DNA from: Closterium sp. Naga37s-1
Lineage: Eukaryota > Streptophyta > Zygnematophyceae > Desmidiales > Closteriaceae
Assembly: GCA_947471745.1 (NCBI GenBank)
Contig: CANJKZ010000078.1
Coordinates: forward strand, 3,538,501 to 3,602,500
Direction of reading: 5' to 3'
DNA: 64,000 nucleotides
A program made the translations under genes and the position numbers. The notes below the pieces were generated by a model. The model did no database searches and had not been told where the DNA came from. It worked only from the letters and a program-made list of their open reading frames with translations. Shown here one piece after another: positions 48,254-59,066 of this stretch (positions within the stretch are counted from its first letter, which is position 1; each line of letters starts with the position of its first letter).

Positions 48254-50600
48254 TACTGGTGCTTTCTCTGCTGTTTCTGGAGGCGCTGCACGGCCGCGGC
48301 TGTACTACGTTCCGCTCCTTCAGCAGGTTCTTGGTCTCCCACCTTATACTGGTCCTACTCCTTTACTGAGTCCACCGCCTATCCAGTCACAGTCGCAGTT
48401 ACAGCCAGCCTCTCCAATGCCTGGTCCCTCTCCTTACTCTGGACGGACTAGAGGTCTTACGGAGTGTCGTGAGCCTGAGTCTCGTCCTGCGTCGCCTGAG
48501 TCTCGTCCTGCGTCACCTGAGTCTCGTCCTGAGTCGCCTGTCCGCGCTGTTCGCACTGGTCGTCGTGTTCCGCGTCAGCGTCCTCCTCCTGTCCCCGGCA
48601 CTCACTCTGTGACTCTACGTCTTTCCATTACTCCACAGCGTGTCCCTCTGCCGTCTCCTCCTGCGTCCTCTCTCCCTGACGGTCCGGACCCAGAGTCTGA
48701 CTCCCTTCGTGCTGCTAGTCCTATTGTCACGCGTTTTCTGGCCACTACTGTCACTGACCCTTCGTTTGAGTCCACTGCTGCGTCTGCTCTCGTCTCTGAG
48801 CTTGTTGACATTGCTGCCGCCTGTCGTCTAGACTACGCCCCTAGTCTTGTTGCTGAGTCTGAGTCTGCATCTGTCTGTCCTCCGTCCGTCGGGGGTGAGT
48901 GTGCTCTTGGCACGGACGTCCTTGAGGAAAGACAGGAGGAGTTTGAGTGCTTTTCCGCTGCTGTACCTCATCTCGTATCCATGCTGCTTGCCCCTGAGGG
49001 AGACCCGGATGCACCAGACATCCCGACCCTGCGCTCTTACGCAGAGGCGATAGAGGGTCCTTACTCCTCTCAATGGCAAGCAGCCATGGACACAGAGATG
49101 GCTTCCTCGAAGTCCACAGGCACCTACGTCGACGAGGTTCCGCCGCCTGGGGCGAACATCGTCAGTGGCATGTAGATCTTCAGGGTGAAGCGGCCGCCGG
49201 GTTCTCCGCCTGTCTTCAAGGCGCGTTACGTTGCACGAGGCTTCAGTCAGCGACAGGGAGTTGACTTCTTCCAGACCTTCTCCCCCACCCCAAAGATGAC
49301 CACTCTTCGGGTGCTACTGCACGTCGCCGCTCAGCGTGACTACGAGTTACACTCACTTGACTTCAGCACAGCCTTCCTACAGGGCAGCCTGCACGAGGAG
49401 ATCTGGCTGTGCCGCCCACCTGGCTTCACTGGGTCGTTTCCTGCTAGTACCCAGTGGAGCCTCCGCCGGCCACTCTACGGTCTCCGCCAGGCACCCGAAG
49501 AGTGGCACGACACACTGAGGACAACTCTTGCTGCTCTTGGTTTTGCTCCTTCCACTGCTGACCCGTCACTGTTTCTACGCACTGACACCACTCTGCCGGC
49601 GTTCTACGTTCTCGTGTACGTAGACGACTTGGTCTTTGCTACTGCTGACACTGAGGCACTCACCCACGTGAAGTCGGAGTTGCAGAAGAGACACACCTGC
49701 ACAGACCTGGGTGAGCTGACAAGCTATCTTGGCTTGCGGATCACCCGGGACAGAGCACAGCGCACCACTACCTTGACCTAGTCACACATGGTGCATCAGG
49801 TCCTTCATCACTTCGGCTTCACGTACTCCTCGCCACAGTCCACTCCTCTGCCTACCGGTCACTCGCTCTCAGCTCCACCTTCGGACGAGTCCGTAGAGCC
49901 GAGTGGCCCGTACCCAGAGCTTGTGGGCTGCCTCATGTACCTGATGACGTGCACTCGACCCAACCTCGCGTACCCTCTCAGCCTCCCGGCATGCTACGTG
50001 GCTCCCAGCAGGCACCAAAAGGTGCACTGGGATGCGGCGAAGAGGGTACTGCGTTACTTGTGCAGTACGTCGGGCATGGGGCTAGTGCTTGAAGGACGGG
50101 CTCGAGTTGTCCTCACTAGTCACGCAGACGCTTCCTGGTCGGACGACTTGACTACGCAGCAGTCGTCACAGGGTTACACCTTCAGCCTTGGCTCCGGCTT
50201 TGTCTCTTGGCAGTCTACCCGCTCGTCTTCTGTTCTCAGCTCCAGTTGTGAGGCTGAGATCTACGTTGGGGCCATGGCTGCAAAGGAGTTACGCTGGCTC
50301 ACCTACGTGCTGACCGACCTGGGAGAGCCGCCTTGTTCTCCTCCAGTGCTGTACGTCGACAACAAGGCCAAGATTGCCTTGTGTCAGGAGCACAGACTGG
50401 AGCACAGAACGAAGCACATCGCTCTGCGCTACTTCTTTGCTCGAGAGCTGCAGCAGCGTCGTCAGCTTCGTCTTGCTTACGTGGCCTCTCGGGCCAACAC
50501 TGCTGATGTTTTCACCAAGGCACTTCAGCCTTGTGATCATCAGCGTTTCTGTACTGTTCTAGGCCTTGTACCTACTGTGCCTCGCTTGCTTACTTCTTGA
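48254..50600 (+). pseudogene. C8 linker end, reverse transcriptase and RNase H
   Basis: After TRIM-2 the linker resumes (SGGAARPRLYYVPLLQQVLG-like, Ser/Pro/Glu repeats ESRPASPESRPASP) into RT: SYAEAIEGPYSSQWQAAMDT, TAG at 49173-49175 in GMWIFR, DFSTAFLQGSLHEEIWLCRP, LYGLRQAPEEWHD, YVDDLVFATA, TAG at about 49779-49781 (CAG to TAG), then CTRPNLAYPLS and RNase H (TSHADASWSDD, SSCEAEIYVG, YVDNKAKIAL, NTADVFTKAL) to a stop at 50598-50600. Confidence 0.88.
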
Positions 50601-50960
50601 CTCTGCTTGTACTCTGATCTCTATACATATACCTGCATGCTTACATTTGCTAGGTTGTGTTCACTGTATTGCTTGTACTCCTTTATATAACTCTGCATGT
50701 GAACTGGCCTTGTGGCCATTTGCTTGTGCTCAGAATGCGTGGTGACTTTGTGATCCACCCTGAGCTTGCTTTGCCTTTCTTGACTGGTCTTGTGACCTCT
50801 TTTTCTCCCCCACTTTGCCTATGGGGGTGTGTAAAACTTATATGCTATAGTCTGTTTAGGCTGTAGTGGGGTAGTTCATATAGGGTACAAAACTTTTAGG
50901 TTTGCTACTTGTACCCACCTGCTTGCTAGTTCAGTCATTCATTCCTTCACTATTCTGACA
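50601..50960 (+). repeat. C8 3' UTR, PPT and 3' LTR (50830-50960)
   Basis: GGCC-TTGT-GGCC at about 50707-50718 and GGTC-TTGT-GACC at about 50786-50797, PPT CTATGGGGGTG, then the 131-bp LTR starting TGTAAAACTTATATG (relative to the 5' LTR, C to A at base 4). Confidence 0.88.
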
Positions 50961-50965
50961 CCGGG

Positions 50966-52470
50966 CATTGAGGCTGCTGCTCTAGGTGCTAGTGAGTCTG
51001 CTGCTCCAGGTGCTGGTGAGGCTGCCCTCTCATGTACCACGTCGGCTCAGGTCTTGCACACTTTCACCCTTGACTCGGGTGCTTCCCGCTCCTTCTTTCA
51101 CGACTGCACCACACTCTCGCCGCTCAGTCGGCCGGTGGCAGTCTCTCTGCCTGACCCCTCTGTGGGTCCGGTCCTTGCACACTCCTCCACGGTTCTGCCG
51201 TATCTGGCGGTCCCGTCTGGCTCTTTGTCCGGCCTCCACCTCCCCTCGTTCTCCACGAACTTGGTGTGTGGAGCTGACCTTCAGGATGCGTGGGTTGACC
51301 AGCTCACTCCTGGAGGTCAGTGGGTGACCCATTGTTCGTGTACTCGGATGGGCCGGCACCTGTCTATGTTCACTCGTCAGCCTGGGTCGAGCCTGTACAC
51401 CCTGACTACCGTGCCTCCTCCGGTTGCTGAGTCTGGTCAGGTAGCCACGTCGGGTCAGGTGTTTGCTGCAGCGTCCCGGACTGGTCCTGAGTCTGCCCCC
51501 TGCTCGTGTCGCCTCCTGTCTCACCAGACTCTCCGCTAGCACCACCGCCTTGGTCACCCCTCCCTGCCTCGTCTCCGAGGCATGGCCTCCCGTGTCCTTG
51601 TCACTGGTCTTCCCCGGTCTCTCCCTCCCCTCCCCCCGGGGCCTGCCCTACCTGCGTTCCTTGCGTCGAGGGGCGGCAGCACGCCGCTCCTCACTCCTGC
51701 GAGTTCCGTCCGACGGAGGCTCCCCTGCAGACTCTTCACATGGACGTGTGGGGCCCCGCCCGCGTCCGTGGACAGGGGCACGAGCGCTAATTTCTGCTGG
51801 TCGTTGACGACTACTCGCGTTACACCACAGTCTTCCCCTTGCGCCGCAAGGGTGAGGTCACTGAGGTGCTGATCGACTGGATCCGCGCTGCTCGTCGTCA
51901 GCTCAGCGAGAGCTTCGGCTCGGACCTTCCTGTTCTGCGTCTGCACTCCAACATAGGTGGAGAGTTTTCCTCCGACCTTCTGCGGGCCTTCTGTCATGCG
52001 GAGGGCATCCGCTTGACGCTCACGCTTCCGGCCTCTCCACAGCAAAATGGGATTGCTGAGCGCCGCATTGGTATGGTCATGGACGTCGCTCGTACGTCCA
52101 TGATCCATGCGGCTGCTCCCCATTTTCTGTGGCCGTTCGCGGTTCAGTACGCGGCGCATCAGATCAACCTCCAGCCCCGGGTCTCCGTGCCGGAGACCAC
52201 ACCTACTCTGCGGTGGACGGGGAATGTTGGCGATGCGTCTGCGTTCCGTGTCTGGGGATCTCAAGCTTTCGTCCGCGACTTGTCTGCGGACAAGCTGTCC
52301 TCCCGTGCTGTTCCCTACGTCTTCCTTGGCTTCCCCCCCGGCGCGCGTGGTTGGCAGTTTTACCACCCCACCTCGCGCCGTGTTCTGTCCTCTCAGGACG
52401 TCATGTTTGACAAGTCGGTTCCTTACTACCGTCTCTTCCCCTACCGCACTACCACCCTCCCCCCCCCCGA
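50966..52470 (+). pseudogene. C7 protease and integrase
   Basis: Resumes C7 with IEAAALGASESAAPGAGEAA, protease HTFTLDSGASRSFFHDC (D-S-G), stop TAG at about 51537-51539 (TGG in LLWHHRLGHPS), CVPC, HMDVWGPARV, TAA at about 51787-51789 (YFLLVVDDYS), then LHSNIGGEFSSD where the second catalytic Asp is Asn (51950-51952), NGIAERRIGMVMD, FRVWGSQAFVRD, FLGFPPGARGWQFYHP. The D to N change alone should abolish strand transfer. Confidence 0.88.
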
Positions 52471-53843
52471 CGCTCTTCCTCGCGCCAGGTCCTCCCCAGG
52501 TAGACCCCCTCCCCCCTCAGGGTCCTGCCCCCTCAGGTGTGTCCCAGGTAGACGCAGTCGAGCCTGTCGAGGTAGCTGTTGATTCTGGTGCTGCTAGGGT
52601 TGCTGAGTCTGCGGGTGCCGGGTCTGGGGGTACTGAGCCTAAGCGTGCGGAGCCTGGGGGTGCTGAGTCTGGGGGTGTTGAGCCTGGGGTTGCTGAGTCT
52701 GGGGGTGCGGAGCCTGAGGGTGCTGAGCCTACGCGTGTGGAGTCTGGAGGTGCTGCGCCTGGAGGTCCTTCGGGTGCTTTGTCCCGGCGGGAGCAACTCT
52801 CTCCACAACAGTTGCGCGAGTGGTTTGCTCGCCGCTGGAGCCGTGCTGCTGGAGCTGGTGGTGCTACGGGCGCTGGAGGTCCTGCTGCTGTTGTAGCTGC
52901 TGGGGGTTCTGGAGCCACTGGTCCCGGAGGTGCTCGTACTGGAGGTACTGGAGCTGCTAGGCCTGGTGGTGCTGCTGGGGCTGGAGCTGCTGGAGGTGCT
53001 GAAGCTGGCGGTACTACTGGACCCGGTGCTACTGGAGGTGCTGGCCCTGGCGCTGCTGGTGCTGCTGGGGCTTCTAGTGGTCCTGGAGGTGCTAGAGCTG
53101 GAGGTGCTGGAGCTGGAGGTGCTGCTGGAGCCGGTGCTCCTGGGGGTGCTGGAGTTGGCGCTACTGGAGCTGGTGGAGGTGCTGGTGGAGCTGGTGGTGC
53201 CACTGGAGTTGGAGCTGACGCTGAGGGTGCTGGTGCTGTTCCTGCTGGTTCTAGAGGCGCTGCGCGGCCGCGGCTGTACTTCGTTCCACTCCTTGAGCAG
53301 GTTCTTGGTCTCCTGCCTTCTACTGGTCCTGCTCCTTCCTTAGAGTGTCCACAGCCTATCCCGTCCGAGTAACAGTTGCAGCCGGCCTCCCCACTACCTG
53401 CTCCTTCTCCTTACACTGGTCCGACAGGAAGTCTTATGGAGCGTCGTGAGCCTGAGTCTCGCCTGTTTGTGCTGCTCGCACTGGTCGTCGTGGTTCGCGT
53501 CAGCGTCCTCCTCCTGTCCTTGGCACACACCAGATGGCTCTGTGTCCTTCCACAGCTCCGCAGCGTGTCCCTCTGCCGTCTCCTCCTGAGTCCTCTCTTC
53601 CTGCACTTGCTGACCCGGAGTCTGACTCCCTTCGTGCAGCTAGTCCTACTGTCACATCTCCTGGCCACTGTTGTCACTGACCCTTCCTTTGAGTCCACTG
53701 CTGCGTCTGCCTTAGTTGCTGAGCTTGTCGACTTTCCTGCTCACTATCGTCTAGACTACGCCGCTAGTCTTGTTGCCGAGTCTGCGTCTGTCTGTCCTTC
53801 GTCCGTCAGGGGTGAGTGTGCTCTTGGCACGAACGTCCTTTAG
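52471..53843 (+). pseudogene. C7 IN-RT linker
   Basis: Frame changes near 52465. LFLAPGPPQVDPLPPQGPAP, then SQVDAVEPVEVAVDSGAAR, AGAGSGGTEPKRAEPGGAES repeats, SRREQLSPQQLREWFARRWS, a Gly/Ala-rich part (52850-53240) and RPRLYFVPLLEQVLGLLPS, then a stop at 53370-53372, a frame change, and a TAG at 53841-53843 (GAG to TAG). Low complexity, function unknown. Confidence 0.78.
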
Positions 53844-55517
53844 GACATGCAGGAGGAGTTCCAGTGTTTTGCTGCTGCTTTACCTCATCTCGTGTCCATG
53901 CTGCTTGCCCCTGAGGGAGACCCGGATGCACCAGACATCCCGACCCCGCGCTCTTACGCAGAGGCGATAGAGGGTCCCTACTCCTCTCAGTGGCAGACAG
54001 CCATGGACGCAGAGATGGCTTCCTGGAAGTCCACAGGCGCCTACGTCGACGAGGTTCCCCCACCTCGGGCGAACATTGTCGATGGCATGTGGATTTTCAG
54101 GGTGAAGCGGCTGCCGGGTTCTCCGCCTGTCTTCAAGGCGCGTTACGTGGCTCGAGGCTTCAGTGAGCGGCAGGGAGTTGACTACTTTCAGACCTTCTCT
54201 CCCACCCCGAAGATGACCACTCTTCAGGTACTGCTGCACGTCACTGCTCAGCGTGACTACGAGCTGCACTCTCTTGACTTCAGCACAGCCTTCCTATAGG
54301 GCAGCCTGCACGAGGAGATCTAGTTGCGCCGCCCACCTGGCTTCACTTGGTCGTTTCCTCCTGGTACCCAGTGGAGCCTCCGGTGGCCAGTCTACGGTCT
54401 CCGCCAAGCGCCCCTTGAGTGGCACGACACACTGAGGACTACGCTTGCGGCTCTTGGGTTTGCTCCTTCCACAGCTGACCCGTCGCTGTTTCTCCGCACC
54501 GACATTACTCTGCCGCCGTTCTACATCCTCGTGTACGACGACGACTTGGTCTTTGCTACTGCTGACACTACTGGACTGGCCCACGTGAAGTCGGAGCTGC
54601 AGAAGAGACACACCTGCATTGACCTGGGTGAGCTGCGCAGCTATCTTGGCTTGCAGATCACCCGGGACAGAGCACGCCGCACCATTACCTTGACTCAGTC
54701 ACACATGGTGCAGCAGGTCCTTCAGCGCTTCAACTTCACGTACTCCTCGCCTCAGGCCACTCCTCTGTCTACTCGCCACTCGCTCTCAGCTCTACCTTCG
54801 GATGAGTCCGTAGAGCCGAGTGGCCCGTACCTAGAGCTTTTCGGCTGCCTCATGTACCTGATGACCAGCACTCAACCTGACCTGGCATACCCTCTTAGCA
54901 TCTTGGCACGCTATGTTGCTCCTGGGAGACACCGACCAGAGCACATGGATGCAGCTAAGAGGGTGTTGCGCTACCTGTGCAGTACGTCGGGCATGGGGCT
55001 TGTGCTTGGAGGACGGGCTCGAGTTGTCCTCACTGGTCACGCAGACGCTTCTTGGGTTGACGACTTGGCTACGCAGCGGTCATCACAGGGTTACACCTTC
55101 AGCCTTGTTTCCGGCTCTGTTTCGTAGTGGTCTACTTGCTCGTCTTCTGTTCTCAGCTCCAGTTGTGAGGCTGAGATATACGCTGGGGCCATGGCTGCAC
55201 AGGAGTTAGGCTGGCTCACCTACCTGCTGACCGACTTGGGAGAGGCGCCTCGTTCTCCTCCTGTTCTGTACGTCGACAACAAGGCCATGCTGGCCTTGTG
55301 TCAGGAGCATAGACTGGAGCACAGAACGAAGCACATTGCTCTGCGCTACTTCCTTGCTCGAGAGTTGCAGCTGCGTGGTCAGCTTCGTCTTGCTTACGTG
55401 GCCACTCGAGCCAAGACTGCTGATATCTTTACCAAGGCACTTCAGCCTTGTGATCATCGGCGCTTTTGTACTATGCTAGGTCTTGTGCCTACTTGGCCTA
55501 ACTTGCTCACTTCTTGA
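53844..55517 (+). pseudogene. C7 reverse transcriptase and RNase H
   Basis: SYAEAIEGPYSSQWQTAMDA, MWIFRVKRLPGSPPVFKARY, DFSTAFL, TAG at 54297-54299 and another at about 54321-54323, VYGLRQAPLEWHD, polymerase site YDDD at 54534-54545 instead of YVDD, YLGLQITRDRARRT, TSTQPDLAYPLS, RNase H TGHADASWVDD, stops at 55125-55127, SSCEAEIYAG, YVDNKAMLALCQEH, KTADIFTKAL, end at 55515-55517. Dead by several independent changes. Confidence 0.88.
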
Positions 55518-55882
55518 CTTTGCTTGTACTGTGATTTGTATATATACCTGCACCTGCATGCTTACCCTTGCTAGGTTGAGATCATTGTCTTGCTTGTTCA
55601 CCTTGACATATAACTCTGCATGTGAACTGGCCTTGTGGCCTTGTGCTTGTGCTCAGAATGCGTGGTGACGTCGTGATCCACCCTGAGCTTGCCTTGCTTT
55701 GCTTGACTGGTCTTGTGACCTCTTGTTCTCCCCCACTTTGCCTATGGGGGTTTGTCAAACATATATGATATAGCCTATGTAGGCTGTAGTGGGGTAGACA
55801 CTATGGGGTACAGCTTTTCTAGGTTTTCATACTTGTACCCATCTCCTTTCTAGTCAATCCTCATTCCTCGTACAATTCTCAC
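55518..55882 (+). repeat. C7 3' UTR, PPT and 3' LTR (55753-55882)
   Basis: GGCC-TTGT-GGCC at about 55627-55638, GGTC-TTGT-GACC at about 55707-55719, PPT CTATGGGGGTT (last base changed), 130-bp LTR starting TGTCAAACATATATGATATA, then CTGCA. Confidence 0.88.
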
Positions 55883-55887
55883 ACTGC

Positions 55888-56434
55888 ATACTGTTTGGAA
55901 GCTAGGAACTTCCCCAACAAAAGTTTTGGACACTAAAATAGGTGTGAACATTCGGAATGAAGTTTCAGTGGCAAACAGTTTTGGGAAGGGGTTTGTGGCT
56001 GTATCCATCGAATAGCTGGCGATATCAGCTTTCAAAGTTTGGGTGTGTTACGAGTGCTATTGAGTGAGAAAGCTAGAATTGCACAATAGAAGCAGAACAA
56101 TACAATGAGCGAGGGCATGAGCGATTTGTTAAATTGCAAAAATAATGGTAACGGTAACGGGCGCTTGCAAAGGATGCCCTTCGGGCCTAGCGCCGAGGTT
56201 TGGGAAATGTTGAGGCGTATGGCCAGGCCGCAAGTTACTAGCCGAGTCATATGGTTCGGGCACGACAGTGGTGGTAACGGGACAATGTTTGGATGAAAGC
56301 GGTGGGTGGAAGCAGTGTTGTACGCGGTAGAGGTGTTGACACAAAGTAAGAATGGCTAGCAAAAGGGCAGTACATTGGTAATATCAACAAAGTTGTACTC
56401 CCTAAAGAGTACCTCGGCTCGGCCTGAGCAACCT
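55888..56434 (-). repeat. Unassigned DNA with dispersed repeat R2
   Basis: 56040-56285 read on minus is related to R1 (30218-30425), with ordered blocks CCCAAACCTCGGCGCTAGGC, CCGTTACCGTTACCA, CGCTCATTGTAT, GCACTCGTAACAC. Read on plus it starts TGTTACGAG and ends GTAACGGGACA, which could be a solo LTR, but I see no flanking duplication. The rest of the stretch shows nothing. Confidence 0.5.
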
Positions 56435-57430
56435 TGTCAAATGTTATTATAGGTTCTTAGGCTACAGTGAGTAGCACTCTAGGGATTACAACCCTTTTTA
56501 GGGTTGAGTACTTGTATCCCATCTTGCTAGTCCCAAACCATTCCGTTGCATTCTATTTCTGAGATGCTATCACGAGTAGGTTTAGAATCATTGCCTAGCC
56601 TAGCCTAGCTCGCGCCCTCAAGCCCTCCGCGCCCTAGCGCGCCTCTGCGCCTTACGCGCCTCCGTCACGCGCCCTACCGCCCTCCGCGCCCTAGCGCCCT
56701 CCGTCACGCGCCCTAGCGCCCTCCGCGCCCTAGCACCCTCCGTCACGCGCCCTAGCGCCCTCCACGCCCTAGCGCCCTCCATCACGCGCCCTAGCGCCCT
56801 CCGCGCATTACGTGCCCTCCGTCACGCGCCCAAGCGCCCTCCGCGCCCTAGCGCCCTCCGCGCCCTCCGTAACGCACCCTCCGCGCCCTCCGTAACGCGC
56901 CCTCCGCGCCTCCGCGCCTAGCCCTCCCCTACGCGCCCTCCACGCCCTCCGTATCGCGCCTCTGCCCCAGCCTGTTGCGTAGCCCGCGCTACCTACCCTA
57001 GCCCGTCGCGTAGCCCGTGCACCCTGCCCCAGCCCATCGAGTTTCCCGTGCGCCCTGCCCCAGCTCGTTGCGTAGCCCGTTCGCCTTGCCCCAGCCGACG
57101 CGTAGCTCGTGCGCCCTACCCTAGCCCACTGCGTAGCCTATGCGCCCTGCCCCAGCCAGTCGCGTCGCCCGTGCGCCCTTCCTCAGCCCGTCGCGTCGCC
57201 CGTGCAGAGCAACGAGCGCCCCTGCAGTGCAGCGCGCACCCACGTACAGGGCAGCTCGCGCCCTAGAAGAGCAGCGCGCGCCACCCGGGCATAGCAGCGC
57301 GCACCCCTGCCCAGGAACGCGCGCCCCTAGCCATACATGCACGCCCCATCACCTCACGTACCTTCCTAGCTGCCCACACCTCCTCCTAGCCGCCCACACC
57401 TCCTCCTAGCCGCCCACACCTCCTCCTTGT
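56435..57430 (+). mobile_element. C9: degraded Copia-A 5' end (LTR and leader)
   Basis: 56435-56564 is a diverged Copia-A LTR (TGTCAAATGTTATTATAGGT..., GGTTGAGTACTTGTA retained), followed by a decayed PBS (TGCTATCACGAGTAGG). 56600-56960 is a tandem array of CGCCCTAGCGCCCTCCGTCA-type units, 56960-57200 a second array (GTTGCGTAGCCCGTGCGCCC type), 57380-57426 three copies of CCTCCTCCTAGCCGCCCACA. No gag follows. Confidence 0.7.
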
Positions 57431-58237
57431 TAACGGGAATGGAGTGTTGGCCCCGCCCTCGCTTGGGCAACGCCGACGACTTGGTCGCATGTACGGGAGA
57501 AGTAGCCGACCGTTCACAGTGAGGGAGCTGCTCGACAGGCTTCGTCGAGCTGCAGGGATCACTGTGGTGTTGCGGTCGACCAGGGAGTGCTCGACGGCCT
57601 TCTTCTGCGGGGCAAGTCGACGAAGTGGCTGTCGACCTGCACAGGACTGTCAGGGCTGGAGCCGTCGACCAGGGAGCTCGACAGCTGCAGCTGTCTGGGC
57701 TGGGCGACGGGTGGGCCGTCAACCAGGAGGAGCAATTCGACCCGGAGGTCGACGGAGCAGTCCGTCGACTTGATATGTGAGCAGCAGACGACGAGGGGTA
57801 GCTCGACGGGGGCTGTGGTCGACCAAAGGTACCTCGTGGTCGACCAGAGGCACTGGTGGTCGACCAGAGCACTTGGTGGTCGACCAGGTCAACCGGGTAA
57901 CCTGCTCAGCGAGTTCTGCGGAGGCACGCGAACGTCGTCGAGGTTGCGGTGACGAAGGCGACTTCGGGCTGGTATCCCGAGGTCGATGTGGCTCGTCAGG
58001 CGCAGACAACAGCCGACGGATGCACAATGGTGCAAGTCAGGCCAATCGTCTGCGTGCACTTGCGAGCGTGCGCACTGCTGTCTTTTACGGGGCAACGCTG
58101 GACAGCCGTTTGCTGCAACGTTGGCACGTCGTCCACCTGCTGTGTTGGCAGGTCGCCTTTCTGCAGTGTTGGCGCGGCTCCTCTACACAACGCTGGCAGG
58201 CAGTCGACCATGCTGTGCTGTAGGTCGACCAGGCTAG
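57431..58237 (+). other. Unidentified GTCGAC-rich region with phased palindromes
   Basis: No recognised domain. The palindrome TGGTCGACCA occurs four times at 57816-57825, 57837-57846, 57857-57866 and 57877-57886, i.e. every 20-21 bp; further GTCGAC sites are scattered at about 57575, 57632, 57663, 57747, 57764, 58203 and 58223. A plus-strand frame at 57587-57952 would encode VVDQR-type repeats across the array, but I see no family match. Bounded on the right by C10. Confidence 0.4.
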
Positions 58238-58891
58238 TGTCAGAATGTTATATTGCTTGCTTTGTGTAGGCTATAGTGGGGTAGCCCATAAGGGGTACAA
58301 CCCAATTAGGGTTAGTACTTGTACCCAACTTCTGCTCAATGCATTCATTCTCGTTCGTTAGTTTGACATGGTTTCAGAGCAGGTCCTTCGTTAGGACCGG
58401 TCATTTTTTTTTAGGGCCCACCACAGCGCTGCCCCACTAGCCGCCCTGCTGAATCACGCGCCGCCCCTAGCGACCCTCGTGCCGCACCTGCTGCCCAGCG
58501 CGCCGCACTCTTGCGGCCCGCCCGTCGACCCTAGGCCCGGCGCTCCCACCCCTTGCGGCCCGCCCGTCGACCCTAGGCCCAGCGCGCCCCGTCGGCCCTA
58601 GGCCCCGCGCGCCCCGTCGACCCTAGGCCCCTAGCCCGCCCGTCGACCCTAGGCCCAGCGCGCCCCGTCAACCCTAGGCCCCGCGCGCCCCGTCGACCCT
58701 AGGCCCCTGGCCCGCCCGTCGACCCTAGGCCCTGGCCCTTCCCGTCGACCCTGCTGCCCCGCGCGCCCACCCGTCGAACCTAGGCCCCGTCGTGCCCCGT
58801 CACCCTTAGGCGCGCGCCCCGTCGACCTTAGGCCCCGCCCCCCCCCCCCCCCCCCCCCCCCGTGTCGACCCTGCTGCCCAGCACGCCCCCC
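58238..58891 (+). mobile_element. C10: Copia-A 5' LTR and leader (C6 family), cut by C11
   Basis: LTR 58238-58368 (131 bp, TGTCAGAATGTTATATTGCT...GTTTGACA), PBS TGGTTTCAGAGC (58369-58380), hairpin AGGTCCT (58381-58387)/AGGACC (58393-58398), T run, GGGCCC (58414-58419). 58500-58830 is an array of CCGTCGACCCTAGGCCC units, then 24 C at 58838-58861. C11 begins at 58892. Confidence 0.87.
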
Positions 58892-59066
58892 TGTCAAAAT
58901 TATATGCTATAGTCTGTTTAGGCTGTAGTGGGGTAGTTCTTATAGGGTACAACACTTTTAGGTTTCCTACTCGTACCCACCTGCTTCCTAGTTCATTCAT
59001 TCCGTTCCTGATTCTAACATGGTATTCTGAGCAGGTTCCCTAGTGGGAACATTTTTTTTAGGGCCC

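Larger units (their letters stand above)
45456..50960 (+). mobile_element. Copia-A element C8: internally deleted, non-autonomous, carrying TRIM-2
   Basis: Two 131-bp LTRs (45456-45586, 50830-50960; I count 3 differences) and duplication CCGGG (45451-45455, 50961-50965). PBS region TGGTATTCTGAGCAGG at 45587. About three quarters of gag are missing (leader joined to RETPSAQQLREW near 46320) and the whole integrase is missing: the protease tail runs into the IN-RT linker through an 8-bp shared TCAGGTGT (47165-47172). It nevertheless integrated cleanly, so gag and IN were supplied by another element, or the deletions are later. Confidence 0.92.
43040..55882 (+). mobile_element. Complete Copia-A element C7 carrying C8
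   Basis: 5' LTR 43040-43169 and 3' LTR 55753-55882 (both 130 bp, TGTCAAAC-TATATGATATAG type), duplication CTGCA at 43035-43039 and 55883-55887. Without C8 and one CCGGG the element is about 7.3 kb, the full Copia-A length. PBS TGGTATAGAGCG (43170-43181). Coding parts carry many stops, and two catalytic residues are changed. Confidence 0.95.

Noticed and set aside
56032-56250. Small genes in R1 and R2 (similar short peptides on matching strands)
   Set aside because: The peptide likeness is explained by DNA similarity of the repeat; frames carry no domain and differ in length.
57777-58223. Protein-coding gene in the GTCGAC-rich region
   Set aside because: Several overlapping frames are open on both strands with repeat-driven composition and no recognisable motif, so I kept it as an unidentified region.
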